Of a stretch of 34,839 nt of DNA, positions 1-9,567 are shown piece after piece. The stretch's first letter is position 1, and each line of letters opens with the position of its first letter. The translations under genes and the position numbers were made by a program. The notes below the pieces were generated by a model, which saw only the letters and a program-made list of their open reading frames with translations, was not told where the DNA came from and searched no databases. Source of the stretch: a bacterium (GTDB lineage Bacteria > Bacillota_I > Bacilli_A > Mycoplasmatales > Mycoplasmoidaceae); assembly GCA_017448105.1 (NCBI GenBank), contig JAFSMC010000005.1, positions 1 to 34,839 on the forward strand, read 5' to 3'.

Positions 1-56
1 CTTGTATAACTTTTCTAGTTTCCTAAATTATACTACACAACACAATGGGAAACTCA

Positions 57-1208
57 TTATTTATTTTCATTATCTGCAAAAACTTCATACAAGTTTTTAA
101 TACTTTTTTTTCTTTGGCTACAATAAAACACAATTGTGTTTGCATAAACACTTTCATAAATTTTTTTTATTTCTATAAGACGAGCAATTTTTTTTGGTTT
201 ATTAGTCAATAAAGCAAAATTAATAACTGAGACGATTTTATCAAAACTAATTTTTTTAGTTTTAAAAAGATATAATGCTGCTTCACTAGCAGCATTAAGA
301 ATAACCCCCAGTGATTTTGTTTTATCATTAATCACATCATATGCTCATTTTAAAGGCAAAATCTTTTTATCCATTAAAGCAAGGTTATTAGTTTTTTTGG
401 CATTTTCTTGCATACTTTTCATAGCCTTTGATGATTTGAAATCATTAATAGCAAGAGCAATAAAATAATGCATATCACTTTTACATTTTGATAAAATCAA
501 ACCACCATCATCAAACATGATAGCACTATGAACATTTGAAGTTGGATCGAGCAAAACATTTATTTTCTTTGTATGAAAATATCAATAGGCCTCAATAATT
601 TCAAAACATTTATTTAATAATGTGTTAGAATCAATAGTAATTTTTTCACCCATATTTCAATTTGGGTGTTTTGTTGCTTGTTGCCAGGTTATGGATTTTT
701 TTTGTTGAGTTGAGTATGTTAAAAAACTTCCACCACTACAAGTAATATATAGTTGGTTAATTGGTTTATTAGCCAATAAAACTAAATTCATTAAACTGGT
801 GTGTTCTGAATCAATAGGTAAGACTTTAACATGATTTTTTTTAGCTAATTTATCAATAAAATAACCGGCAACAACTAAAGATTCTTTATTAGCAAGTGCT
901 AGATCGATCTTAGCCGTAAGTGTAGCAATTGATGCCTGCAAACCAGCAAAACCAACAATGGCATTAACTACTAAATCAGGTTGTGATTTTTTTAATAAAT
1001 CGGTAAAACTTTGACAATTACCATATTCATTATCATAACAACACAAAACATGTTTAATATTGTTATTTTTAATTATTTTTTTACATAATTTATGCTCATT
1101 AAAGTATGAACAACCAACAATTTTAAATTTAAGTTTTCTGCAAACTTCAATAGTTTGCTGGCCAATGTTGCCAGTAATACCACAAATAACAATTTTTTTG
1201 TTTTGCAT
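57..1208 (-). CDS. dxr: 1-deoxy-D-xylulose 5-phosphate reductoisomerase
   Basis: DXR converts 1-deoxy-D-xylulose 5-phosphate to 2-C-methyl-D-erythritol 4-phosphate with NADPH, the first committed step of the MEP isoprenoid pathway, in the cytosol. The 383-residue frame is read through several TGA(Trp) codons. It starts with the NADPH-binding loop GITGNIGQQT (about residues 10-19), followed by LANKESLV (about 105), the metal-binding IDSEHTS segment (about 132, Asp and Glu kept), HPNWNMG (about 181) and NKCFE, which carries the third acidic ligand. Length is close to the usual 380-400. The ATG at 1208 follows the cdsA stop by two bases (TAAGTATG), so it is the last gene of the tsf operon and probably translationally coupled. 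MEP genes are patchy in mycoplasmas, but this copy looks intact. Confidence 0.93.
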
Positions 1209-1210
1209 AC

Positions 1211-2338
1211 TTATAAAGTTAATTTTCCTAATCAAAAGAAACAAATTTGCTCTGTATTTTCAGGTAAGATGGTAACCATTGTTAAACTAAAAAAATAATA
1301 AATAGCAAAAACAAAAGAAATAGCATCTAAACGATCTAAAACTCCACCATGACCAGGCAAAAGATTTGAAAAATCTTTAATCCGATATTGTCTTTTAATA
1401 TAACTAAAAAACAAGTCACCAATGGTACTTACTATTTGCAAAGATAAAATAAAGAAAAAAGCAATAATTCATCACCATCATTTACCAATATCTTTTAGTC
1501 CACCAAATTGGCAACCTAAAATTGAATAAACAATGTTATATTCTTTAATTGCTGGCATATTAACATAAATAAAAGTTGCCAAGACACCTAAAAATAAGAA
1601 TGAAGTAATAGCAAAACTAAAAATAAGTCCTTCAACAGTTTTTTTAGGACTAACTTTTTCTATAAGTTTAATTCTTCCCCAAATACTCCCTCCAAGATAA
1701 GCAAAAACGTCAGATAGATTACTTAAAGCAATTAAGAATGCAAATGTGGTTCATTGGTAATTAATTGAAACACAAAAAACAGTAGGAAAGAACAAACCAA
1801 CTAATAACATCAAAACAGGAAATCAAAAGACACTTTTTCTAAACATCAAAATTTCTGATCTTCTTCTATTAAAGTAAACTACCACCAAACTACCTAGAAA
1901 TAAACTAAAGGAACCCAAAAAAGTTAAAAGAATGTTTATAAAAAAGATACGTTTTAAATATTCATTGACACTGCTTGGGACTTGTGATTGTTTAGTAGGA
2001 ATAATAAAGTAACGGTTAATTGTATAAAACAACCCTAAACCTCATGTAAAAAGAATAACTACAAGTGTAGAAATTAATAAAGCTATTTTTTTATGACTAA
2101 AAGATAGTTTAGTAATTTCTTTGCAAGCAAAAGCAATAACTGGTGTTAAAACAACTAAACAGCAGACAGAAAAAATAAATTTATTTTGTCTAGGAATAAT
2201 ACTATCATTTATCCAAACATCGCTTGTTAAGAGACAGAAAGTAATAAACAAAATATAAAAGATAACTAATCCAAAACCAGTTTTGGTTCTTGTTAACATC
2301 TTCTTTTTGAAATTATTCTTTTGTCTGATTGTTTGCAT
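1211..2338 (-). CDS. cdsA: Phosphatidate cytidylyltransferase (CDP-diacylglycerol synthase)
   Basis: CdsA makes CDP-diacylglycerol from phosphatidic acid and CTP in the membrane, supplying phosphatidylglycerol and cardiolipin synthesis. The 375-residue protein is read through TGA(Trp). It has a basic N-terminus, about eight hydrophobic segments, and near the C-terminus the family signature GDLFFSYIKR followed by IKDFSNLLPGHGGVLDRLD, which holds the catalytic and metal-binding acidic residues. It is longer than E. coli CdsA (285), as is common in mycoplasmas. I chose ATG 2338, two bases after the uppS stop. An in-frame ATG at 2410 would give 399 residues but overlap uppS by 70 bases. It lies between uppS and dxr in one operon. 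Confidence 0.92.
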
Positions 2339-2340
2339 AG

Positions 2341-2988
2341 CTACTTCTTGGGCAAAATTGCGCCAAAACGTCTTTTTCTTAAATGATATTCTTTTATATT
2401 TTGTTTTCATGTTTTTTTTGTATAGTCTGGTCAAAAAGTTTTTTCAAAAATTATTTCAGCATAAGCAAGTTGATAAAGAATAAAGTTACTAATTCTGTTT
2501 TCATTACCAGTTCTAATCAACAAATCAACATTAGGTAAAAAAGAAGAAATTCTTTTTTTACTATCAAGATCTTGCCTACCACCATAATTAAAAGCTATAG
2601 TCAAAGTTAATTTATTATTTTTAGCTGTTTTTTTTTCAAGAAGTTTAATAGCATCTAATAACTTCTTGCTTAATTTAGTTTTAAAACCTAACCATTTAAA
2701 GCAAATATTTTTTTTTAAGAAAAAATCTAGGGTTTTTTTAGAAACTATTTTTTGATAAAATAGACTATGAAGAAATTTAACTTCTGCTTGAGGGCGATTT
2801 CAGTTTTCTAAAGAAAAACAAAACAAAGTCAAATACTTGACATAGTCATTTAAAGCATAATCAATTAAATGCTTTATGACTTTTGCTCCTTGTTGGTGAC
2901 CAAAAATACGTGGTTGATGACGTTTTTTGGCTCAGCGACCATTTCCATCTAAAATTAATGCAACATGATTTAAACTATTTCTACGCAT
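2341..2988 (-). CDS. uppS: Isoprenyl (undecaprenyl) diphosphate synthase
   Basis: This cis-prenyltransferase condenses isopentenyl diphosphate onto farnesyl diphosphate to make a C55-type lipid carrier. The 215-residue frame opens with [17 protein letters not shown], the diphosphate-binding loop with its catalytic Asp, continues with [18 protein letters not shown] and DLLIRTGNE, and ends with FWPDYTKKT and a late RRFG, all family landmarks. It is slightly shorter than the E. coli enzyme (253). It includes TGA(Trp) codons. It follows frr by four bases and is followed immediately by cdsA. In a wall-less cell the product may serve glycolipid, glycoprotein or capsule synthesis rather than peptidoglycan; that is inference. 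The nearby dxr would supply the isoprenoid precursors. Confidence 0.93.
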
Positions 2989-2992
2989 TTAG

Positions 2993-3550
2993 TTAAAGTG
3001 ATAATAAGTTCTTTTCTTTTTTAGCAAATACATCTTCAAGAATCTTGTTTGCATTTTTAGTTGCTTTATTTAATTCATCTTCAAAGTATTTAATTGTATC
3101 AGGCGAAAGTTCTTTGTTTTTCTTATATTTAGCTTGCACTGTTTGTCTAACATCACGAACTTTCACCTTAGCATTTTCTAATAAAATTTTTGCTTTTTTA
3201 ACAAATTCTTTTCTAGATTCTTCAGTCAAGGGAGAAAAAATAATTCTAATACAATCAGGATTAATTTGAGGATTAACCTCTAGTTTTGATTCAGCTAAAG
3301 CCTTAGCAATATCTTTTAGTAAAGATTTATCATATGGCTTAATAATAATTTGAAAAGCATCAACTGCTGAGATATTAGCTAGCTGAAATAATGGTGTTTT
3401 TTCACCACCATAAGCGCTAACTAAAACATCATTAAACATATTAGGGTTTGGTCGACCAGATTTTATTTTAGAAAACTCAAAATCTAATCATTGATTAACT
3501 TTAGCAAAGTTATTATTAAACTCTTGTTCTAATTCTTTTCATTCCATCAT
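2993..3550 (-). CDS. frr: Ribosome recycling factor
   Basis: RRF, with EF-G, splits the post-termination ribosome so it can start again. The 185-residue length matches the family. The N-terminus reads MMEWKELEQEF with TGA as Trp, followed by the conserved KIKSGRPNPNMFNDV segment (usually KxRTGRAxPxLLDxI) and YGGEKTPL, then an acidic and basic helical C-terminus (LSPDTIKYFEDELNKATKN). Two adjacent ATGs (3550 and 3547) are possible starts; the first is used here. It lies 22 bases downstream of pyrH and four upstream of uppS, the common bacterial order tsf-pyrH-frr-uppS-cdsA. Confidence 0.94.
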
Positions 3551-3572
3551 ATTAGTTACTTTCTTTTAGAAA

Positions 3573-4286
3573 TTATTTGTGAATATGAGTAAATTTGCAT
3601 TTCTTTTGCAAAACTTTAACAATACTGTTGTTGCCAAGAATGTTGAAAACATAAATGTCAATATTGTTTTCTTCACATAAAGTTAAAGCTGATAAGTCCA
3701 TAACTTGCAGTTTTCTCTTATATACATCAAAAAAGGTTGTATTGGCGATGAATTTTGCATTTTTATTTTTTAATGGATCAGCAGTAAAGACACCATCAAC
3801 TAAGTCTTTACCCATTAAAATCATGTCGGCTTGCATATCAATAGCCCTGATTGCACAACCTGTATCAGTCGTAAAGTATGGATGACCAGTACCACCAGCA
3901 AAAAGACAAACTTGGTTTTTTGAGAAAGATTTTTCAATGTTTTCACTAGTAATTGGTTTTGTTAAAAAACCAACTGGTAGAGCTGAAAATAATGAAACTT
4001 TAACCCCCAAACTTTCTAAAATATCTTTAAATACAAAGCTATTGGCAATAGTTGAAAGCATTCCAATATAGTCAGCATCAGCTCTTTTTAAACAATGCTC
4101 GCTGTCCATTTTTCCTCTTCAAATGTTTCCACCACCAACAACTATCCCAATGTTATATTTTGCATTAAGTTGTTTAATTTGACTACAAAGTTTTTTGACA
4201 ATATCAAAATTAAAAATACTATTTGGATTTTTGGCTTTAATACTTGCTCCAGAAACCTTGATTAAGACTCTTTTTTTACTTGTCAT
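3573..4286 (-). CDS. pyrH: Uridylate kinase (UMP kinase)
   Basis: PyrH phosphorylates UMP to UDP with ATP; it belongs to the amino-acid kinase family and acts as a cytosolic hexamer. The 237-residue protein starts MTSKKRVLIKVSGASI, with the phosphate-binding KxSG loop, then has IGIVVGGGNIWRG (about residues 50-62), ADYIGMLSTIANS, GGTGHPYFTTDTGCAIRA (substrate and ATP site) and the ADPLKNKNAKF segment, all typical. Length matches the family (about 240). Its ATG shares one base with the tsf stop (TAATG on the minus strand), so the two genes are probably translationally coupled. Confidence 0.95.
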
Positions 4287-5170
4287 TATTTATTGTCTCC
4301 CATTTGTGCTGCCACTTCTGCAGCAAAATTAGTTTCTTTCTTTTCGATACCTTCACCTACTTCATATCTAGTGAAGTAAACAACCTCAAAATTGTATTGT
4401 TTAACAATATCAATAATTTTTTTACCAGCTAAGAATTCATATTCTTGGTCATATAAACAAACTTCAGTAAGAGATTTATGTAATTTACCTTCAACAATCT
4501 TACCAGCAAATTCTTTTGGTTTGCCAGAATTTACCACTTGTTGAGTAATTACTGCACGTTCATTTTCCAATCATTCTTTAGATATTTGCTTATCACTGAT
4601 GAATTTAGGATTCATTGCCACAATATGCATAGCAATATTCTTTTTGATTTGGTCATCTACTTTTTTATCAAAAACAATTAGTGATGAATATCTTTTATTA
4701 GCATGTTGATAGCATCCAAAATCTTGTTCATTGGCTTTTGTTAATCTTACAAAACGTCTTAAAACAATTTTTTCTCCTAATTTACCAGTCAAAGTTTCAC
4801 AATTGTTTGCAATTGTTTCACCATTAGTTAATTTAACTGTTTGAGCTTCTTCTAAAGTTTTGACTTGGGAATTTAATAAAGCAGTTTTAATTTCTTCACA
4901 TAAATTAATAAAGTTATCATTCTTGGCCACAAAGTCAGTTTGTGAATTTATTTCCACAATAATTGCATTATTACCTTCAGCGGCAACTAATGTTGCTCCT
5001 TCAGCAGCAATTGCTCCAGCTTTCTTAGCGGCCTTCGCAATCCCCTTTTCCCTTAGATATTTAACAGCTTCTTCTAAATTACCATTGTGTTTTTCTAAAG
5101 CAGTCTTACAATCAGAAAAACCTGCTTGGGTCATTTCTCTTAGTTGTTTGATTAAATTAATATCCACCAT
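4286..5170 (-). CDS. tsf: Elongation factor Ts
   Basis: EF-Ts is the nucleotide-exchange factor that regenerates EF-Tu-GTP. The 294-residue protein opens with a UBA-like N-terminal domain (LIKQLREMTQAGFSDCKTAL), then has the TDFVAKNDNFI segment that contacts the EF-Tu G domain (about residues 78-88) and a C-terminal dimerisation and core region (HIVAMNPKFISDKQI). A TGA near residue 201 is Trp. The ATG at 5170 has a GGAG ribosome-binding site about five bases upstream, and a divergent AT-rich promoter lies just behind it. It is the first gene of the tsf-pyrH-frr-uppS-cdsA-dxr operon. The usual upstream partner rpsB is absent here; cls is divergent instead. Confidence 0.96.
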
Positions 5171-5203
5171 TACAACTCCAATTCCAATACATTGTTTGTA
5201 GAT

Positions 5204-5219
5204 AATTATATATATAATT
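5204..5219. promoter_or_regulatory. Divergent palindromic promoter core between tsf and cls
   Basis: A perfect 16-base palindrome, AATTATATATATAATT, contains a TATAAT on the plus strand (5213-5218, facing cls) and the mirror TATAAT on the minus strand (5205-5210, facing tsf). The -10 boxes of two divergent genes thus nearly touch. No convincing -35 boxes are seen, which is usual in mycoplasmas. Assignment as a promoter is inference from position and sequence. Confidence 0.5.
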
Positions 5220-5249
5220 GATTTATCTTAAGTTTTAACTTGAAAATAC

Positions 5250-6779
5250 ATGAGCAAATTCAAAATCATTATTTCGACATTTCTAGGATTAGTTGCTATT
5301 GTTTTTGGGGTAATTACGTCTTTAATTTTTATTTATCAACCTACTTTAATCGTAGGAATTACACTGGTAGTCCTATTGTATGTGCTAGATATTATCTTAG
5401 GTTATTTTATTATCAATTCAGACCGAAGTAGCCATGCTAAAACAGCATGATTGTTCACTATCATCCTGTTTGGTTTTTTTGGTCATGCTTTTTTCTTTAT
5501 GTTTGGACTAGAAACATTTAGAAAAAGAAAGAAAACAAAAATTGCTTTGCAAAATGTTTTAAATTACAACAACAAAAGTGTTAATTTACCTCAAGATCTT
5601 ATTTATCCATTTGAATATGGTAAGAAAATATTAAAGCGACCTATATGTAAGAATAATGACATAAAAATCATCCATGATAATACTCAAATTTTCTTTGAAA
5701 GTATTAAAATCATCCAACAAGCTAGATACTTCATTAATCTTCAAACTTTTATTTTTAGGTGATCTAGTTTCTGAACCAAAATCTTATTTACAGAATTAAT
5801 CAAAAAGGCTAATCAAGGAGTAAAAATCAGAATTTTATATGATTCCTTTGGTTGTTTTAGAAAAATACATAATAAAGACTTTAAAGTTTTAACCAAATAT
5901 GGTATTGAAGTACAAAAATTCAATACTTTAGGAATTAATATCTTTAAAGGAACAACTAACTACCGTTTACATAGTAAATTATTGCTGGTAGATAATAAAA
6001 TTGCTCTATATGGCGGTAGCAACTTTGCTGATGAATACTTATCAATGAGCAAAAAAAAAGATTGATGAGTAGATTACAATGTAGTTGTTTCTGGACCAAT
6101 AGTTTCTAACATGAGCCAAACATTTATTGAATATTGGTGTAATTATTGTCATTTTGCCAATCGTCATTCTCTACAAAACATTTTAAATGACAAGAAAATG
6201 CTTATTAGTAAAAACACTTTTAAAAAAAGTGATGTACAAATGCAATTGTTGTCTTTTAGCCCAAACTCCAATAAATTTGCTTTTCAAAAAATTTTAGTTA
6301 ATGCTTTTTTAAATGCCAAAAAAAGTATTAAAATCATTACTCCATATTTTTGCCCATCTGAAACTATTGTTAATGCTTTGTTAATTGCCAAACAAAAAAA
6401 TGTGGAAATAGAAATTATTGTTCCTTCTAAAAATGCTAATTTTATTAAAATAATGAATCGCTATACATATAGAAGCTTAGTTCAACAACATAATACTAAA
6501 ATTTATGAACATGATGGGTTTATTCACAGCAAACTTTATATTATTGATGATGAATATGCTTTTATTGGTTCATGTAATTTGGACTATCGATCAATTTTCC
6601 TCACTTTTGAATCATTATTAATATCAAACAATAAACCTTTTGTTTCAGAAAATATCAAGTTTTTTAACCAACAAAAGGATTTTTCGCATTTAATTACTAA
6701 AAAAATATTAAATGAAAATTTGTCTAAATCCCATATTGTTGCTTGTAAAATAATGAATTTATTTAAAGTGTTATTTTAA
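5250..6779 (+). CDS. cls: Cardiolipin synthase (phospholipase D family)
   Basis: This membrane enzyme joins two phosphatidylglycerols into cardiolipin. The 509-residue protein has hydrophobic N-terminal segments (about residues 5-50 and 68-85), then two phospholipase-D HKD motifs: HSKLLLVD from His241, followed by GGSNFADEY, and HSKLYIID from His426, followed by GSCNLDYRS. Both catalytic His, Lys and Asp sets are intact. Length fits bacterial Cls (480-510). The frame runs through several TGA(Trp) codons. The ATG at 5250 lies about 30 bases after a plausible TATAAT and has no clear Shine-Dalgarno sequence. The divergent operon includes cdsA, which makes the CDP-diacylglycerol needed upstream of cardiolipin. 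recU follows after a short gap. Confidence 0.93.
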
Positions 6780-6818
6780 TTTTGTAACAAACCATTTAAA
6801 TAAAATTATTTATTTAAT

Positions 6819-7319
6819 GTGGAAATAAATAGCAATAAAGGAATGTATCTTGAACAACTTGTTAATCGGACAAGTGCGTATTTTATTGCTAATAACTTGG
6901 GAATTATTGAAAAAAGACAAATTCCAACTAGAGTTTTAAAAAAGATCAATGAAAAAACCGCCATAGTTAAGCTTTTATCTAAAGCAAAAGTGGATTATTT
7001 TATTTATTTTAATAATATTTATTGTGAAATTGAATGCAAAGAAACAAGCAAAAGCTATCTCAACCTTAATTTGGTGTTAAAACATCAACATGAATATTTA
7101 CAAAAATTGAATGCATTAAATATCCATGCATACTTGTTAGTCTATTTTTCATTCTATGAAAAGATTATGGCCATTAACTATGCAAAATTAACGCAATTAA
7201 TTACTGTTAAAAAACTAAAAAAGAAAATTAATTTTAAAGATCTTAAATTATGTGGGATAGAAGTTCCCATTGTTTATCCTGGAATCTTGGACATTACTAA
7301 AATAATTAACCACTTTTAA
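6819..7319 (+). CDS. recU: Holliday junction resolvase RecU
   Basis: RecU is the Firmicute-type Holliday junction resolvase, used in recombination and repair. This 166-residue protein lacks the long N-terminal tail of the B. subtilis protein but keeps the core: NSNKGMYLEQLVNRTSAYF at the start, then a PD-(D/E)xK-like active site with Asp59 in KVDYF and Glu72-x-Lys74 in IECKET, followed by LKHQHEYL (about residues 87-94). These match the catalytic Asp and ExK of B. subtilis RecU. Start: GTG 6819 keeps the conserved NxG segment; the first in-frame ATG (6843) would cut it off, and a TAA lies upstream in frame. No clear ribosome-binding site is visible. The 3' end overlaps the convergent rpiB gene by 14 bases. 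Confidence 0.85.
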   Translation: MEINSNKGMYLEQLVNRTSAYFIANNLGIIEKRQIPTRVLKKINEKTAIVKLLSKAKVDYFIYFNNIYCEIECKETSKSYLNLNLVLKHQHEYLQKLNALNIHAYLLVYFSFYEKIMAINYAKLTQLITVKKLKKKINFKDLKLCGIEVPIVYPGILDITKIINHF

Positions 7320-8205
7320 GCTGCAAACCACAGTTTGCTAATGAATTATTTTTAACTTTAGTTTTGTTTTTTAAAAAAAGATCAACCATTTTTTTTGCTT
7401 TCATAAAGCTAATAAATCTGCCACCAAAGCCTAAAACGTTGACATCATATTGGAAGCTATTAAGTAGTTGTGATTTTTTATAAGCATTAATACAACGTAA
7501 GTAATCAAATTTATTAACAGTATTACAAATGCCCATTCCCGAACCACAAATTACAATTCCTTTTTGGCCTTGGTTTAACATTATTTGACCTAGTTTAATA
7601 CCAAAGACTGGATAATCACACGAATCTTTAGAATATGTTCCAGCATCAACTACTTTAAAGTGTTTTTCATTTAAATAAAAAATAATCTTATTCTTTAGTT
7701 CAACACCAGCATGATCGCTAGCAATAATGATAGAATCATTATGATTAGCAAAATTAACATTAGTTTTGCTGTTTGATTCAATAAAACTGTTATGCAAAAT
7801 TTCTAGTCGTTTTGAGTGTCTTCCTCCTTCAAAAGTAGTAGATAAAAAAATTTTGATAATTTGAATAATTTTCAAACAGCAAATAGTTTTATAGCCAATG
7901 ACCAAAACATTGGCATTATTATGCAAAATAGAAAGTTGAGCTAACTTAGAATTGTAAGCATTAGAACAGAAAAAATCTTTTTGTTTACTAAAGTAAATGA
8001 ATCCATAACTATCATATTCATCAATGACAATAATTTTGTCATAAGTCATTTTAAGACTCAAGGCAAAAGTTTTTTTTCTATCTTCTTTGCTAAACAATTT
8101 GTAATCAAAGCTTGTGTTTTGTTTAGAATTTTTTTTTAAACAATGATGTTTAAAACATTTAACTCATTTTGCTTTATGTTTGTTAACCAAAAATAGAACT
8201 TTCAT
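7306..8205 (-). CDS. rpiB: Tandem RpiB/LacAB-type sugar-phosphate isomerase, composite active site
   Basis: RpiB interconverts ribose 5-phosphate and ribulose 5-phosphate; LacA/LacB are related galactose-6-phosphate isomerase subunits. RpiB is normally about 150 residues and works as a dimer with shared active sites. This 299-residue protein holds two RpiB-like halves. The first (1-145) has lost the N-terminal Asp-His pair and the catalytic Cys (IDEYD at 61-65 in place of ICGTG) but keeps LHNNANV (His95) and FEGGRH (125-130). The second (158-280) keeps SDHAG (Asp164, His165) and VICGSGMG (Cys220) but has FQYDVN where HNDxN should be and lacks the FEGGRH tail. The halves therefore look complementary. 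The substrate, ribose or another sugar phosphate, cannot be decided. ATG 8205 was chosen by frame. It is convergent with recU. Confidence 0.85.
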
Positions 8206-8246
8206 AGTTTATTGAATTATATGTGATTCGTATGGTAAAGACAATA

Positions 8247-8276
8247 AAAATACCAACTATTTCTAGTTGGTATTTT
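8247..8276 (-). terminator. Rho-independent terminator of tuf
   Basis: A perfect 13-bp inverted repeat (8247-8259 and 8264-8276, core TACCAACTA/TAGTTGGTA) with a four-base loop lies 18 bases past the tuf stop on the minus strand and runs into T-rich sequence. It separates the highly expressed tuf from rpiB. Confidence 0.8.
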
Positions 8277-8293
8277 AGGTTGTAAAGAAAAGA

Positions 8294-9478
8294 TTAAGCA
8301 ATAATTTCAGTTACGTTTCCAGCACCAACTGTGTGGCCGCCCTCACGAATTGAGAATTTAGAACCTTTTTCAATAGCAACAGGAGCGATTAATTCAACAG
8401 TAATTTCTGCATTATCGCCAGGCATAATCATCTCTACACCAGCTGCAAGTTCAATTGCACCAGTAACGTCAGTTGTTCTAAAGTAGAATTGTGGTCTGTA
8501 TCCTTTGTGGAATGCAGTATGTCTACCACCTTCTTCTTTCTTAAGTGCATAGATTTGAGCTTTGAATTTCTTGTATGGTTTAATTGAACCAATCTTTGCT
8601 AATACTTGTCCACGTTCAACATCTTCTCTGTTAACACCACGAAGTAAGATACCAGCATTATCACCAGCTTGAGCAAAGTCAAGAGTTTTTCTAAACATTT
8701 CAATACCAGTTACAACTGCTTTTCTTGTTGGTTTAATACCAACAATTTCGACTTCTTCATTTAATTTAACAGTTCCACGTTCACAACGCCCAGTAACTAC
8801 AGTACCACGGCCTGTAATTGTGAAAATGTCTTCAATTGGAAGTAAGAAAGGTTTATCAACTTCTCTTGTTGGAGTTGGAATATATTCATCAACTTTATCC
8901 ATTAATTCTTGAATCTTAGCTTCTCATTCTGGATCGCCATTTAAAGCTTTTAATGCTGAACCAAATACCATTGGAGCATTATCGCCATCAAATCCATATT
9001 TATTTAATAAGTCACGGATATCCATTTCTACTAATTCTTTAATTTCTGGATCTGTGACAGTATCACACTTATTAACAAAAACTACAATTTTAGGTACACC
9101 AACTTGTCTAGCTAACAAGATGTGTTCACGAGTTTGAGGCATTGCCCCATCACTAGCAGCAACAACTAGGATAGCTCCATCCATTTGTGCCGCACCTGTA
9201 ATCATATTTTTAACATAGTCAGCATGTCCTGGACAGTCAATGTGAGCATAGTGACGTTTTGCTGTTTCATATTCAACGTGAGCAGTATTAATTGTAATAC
9301 CTCTGGCTTTTTCTTCAGGGGCACTATCAATAGATGCATAATCTTTTGCTTGTGCTAAACCTTTTTTAGACAAGTAAGTACAAATTGCAGCTGTTAATGT
9401 AGTTTTACCATGGTCAATATGACCAATTGTACCAATGTTTAAGTGTGGTTTTGTACGATCAAATTTTCCTATTGCCAT
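8294..9478 (-). CDS. tuf: Elongation factor Tu
   Basis: EF-Tu carries aminoacyl-tRNA to the ribosome as a GTP complex. The 394-residue protein is full length. The P-loop GHIDHGKT is at residues 19-26 (Ile replaces the commoner Val), followed by the switch I segment [20 protein letters not shown] (about 81-85), NKCD (about 136-139) and GSALKAL. Domains 2 and 3 follow ([14 protein letters not shown] and the C-terminal [15 protein letters not shown]). One TGA(Trp) lies near residue 190. GC content is visibly higher than in neighbouring genes, as expected for strong expression. The start has a good AGGAG site (9485-9489) and a TATAAT at 9514-9519. It is probably monocistronic: a strong hairpin follows and polC lies upstream with its own 3' end. 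Confidence 0.98.
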
Positions 9479-9513
9479 TTTTTTCTCCTATAAATAAAAA
9501 AATAGTTTGTCTT

Positions 9514-9519
9514 ATTATA
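9514..9519 (-). promoter_or_regulatory. tuf promoter -10 box
   Basis: The minus strand carries TATAAT about 35 bases upstream of the tuf ATG, in an AT-rich gap between the polC stop and tuf. No clear -35 box is seen. An AGGAG ribosome-binding site (9485-9489) lies between it and the start. Confidence 0.5.
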
Positions 9520-9567
9520 TAACAATTTCAATTCTTGGTTAATTATTAAGTTATTTTCTAAATATAT

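Noticed and set aside
17-54. Inverted repeat AGTTTCC/GGAAACT with a 24-base loop just past dxr
   Set aside because: A seven-base stem with a long loop and no T-run is too weak to call a terminator, and the window edge limits the view.
57-1208. Apparent broken dxr (and likewise cdsA, tig neighbours, polC, cls and others) in standard code
   Set aside because: All breaks are TGA at positions where family members have Trp, and a tRNA-Trp(UCA) is present, so the genes are intact under table 4.
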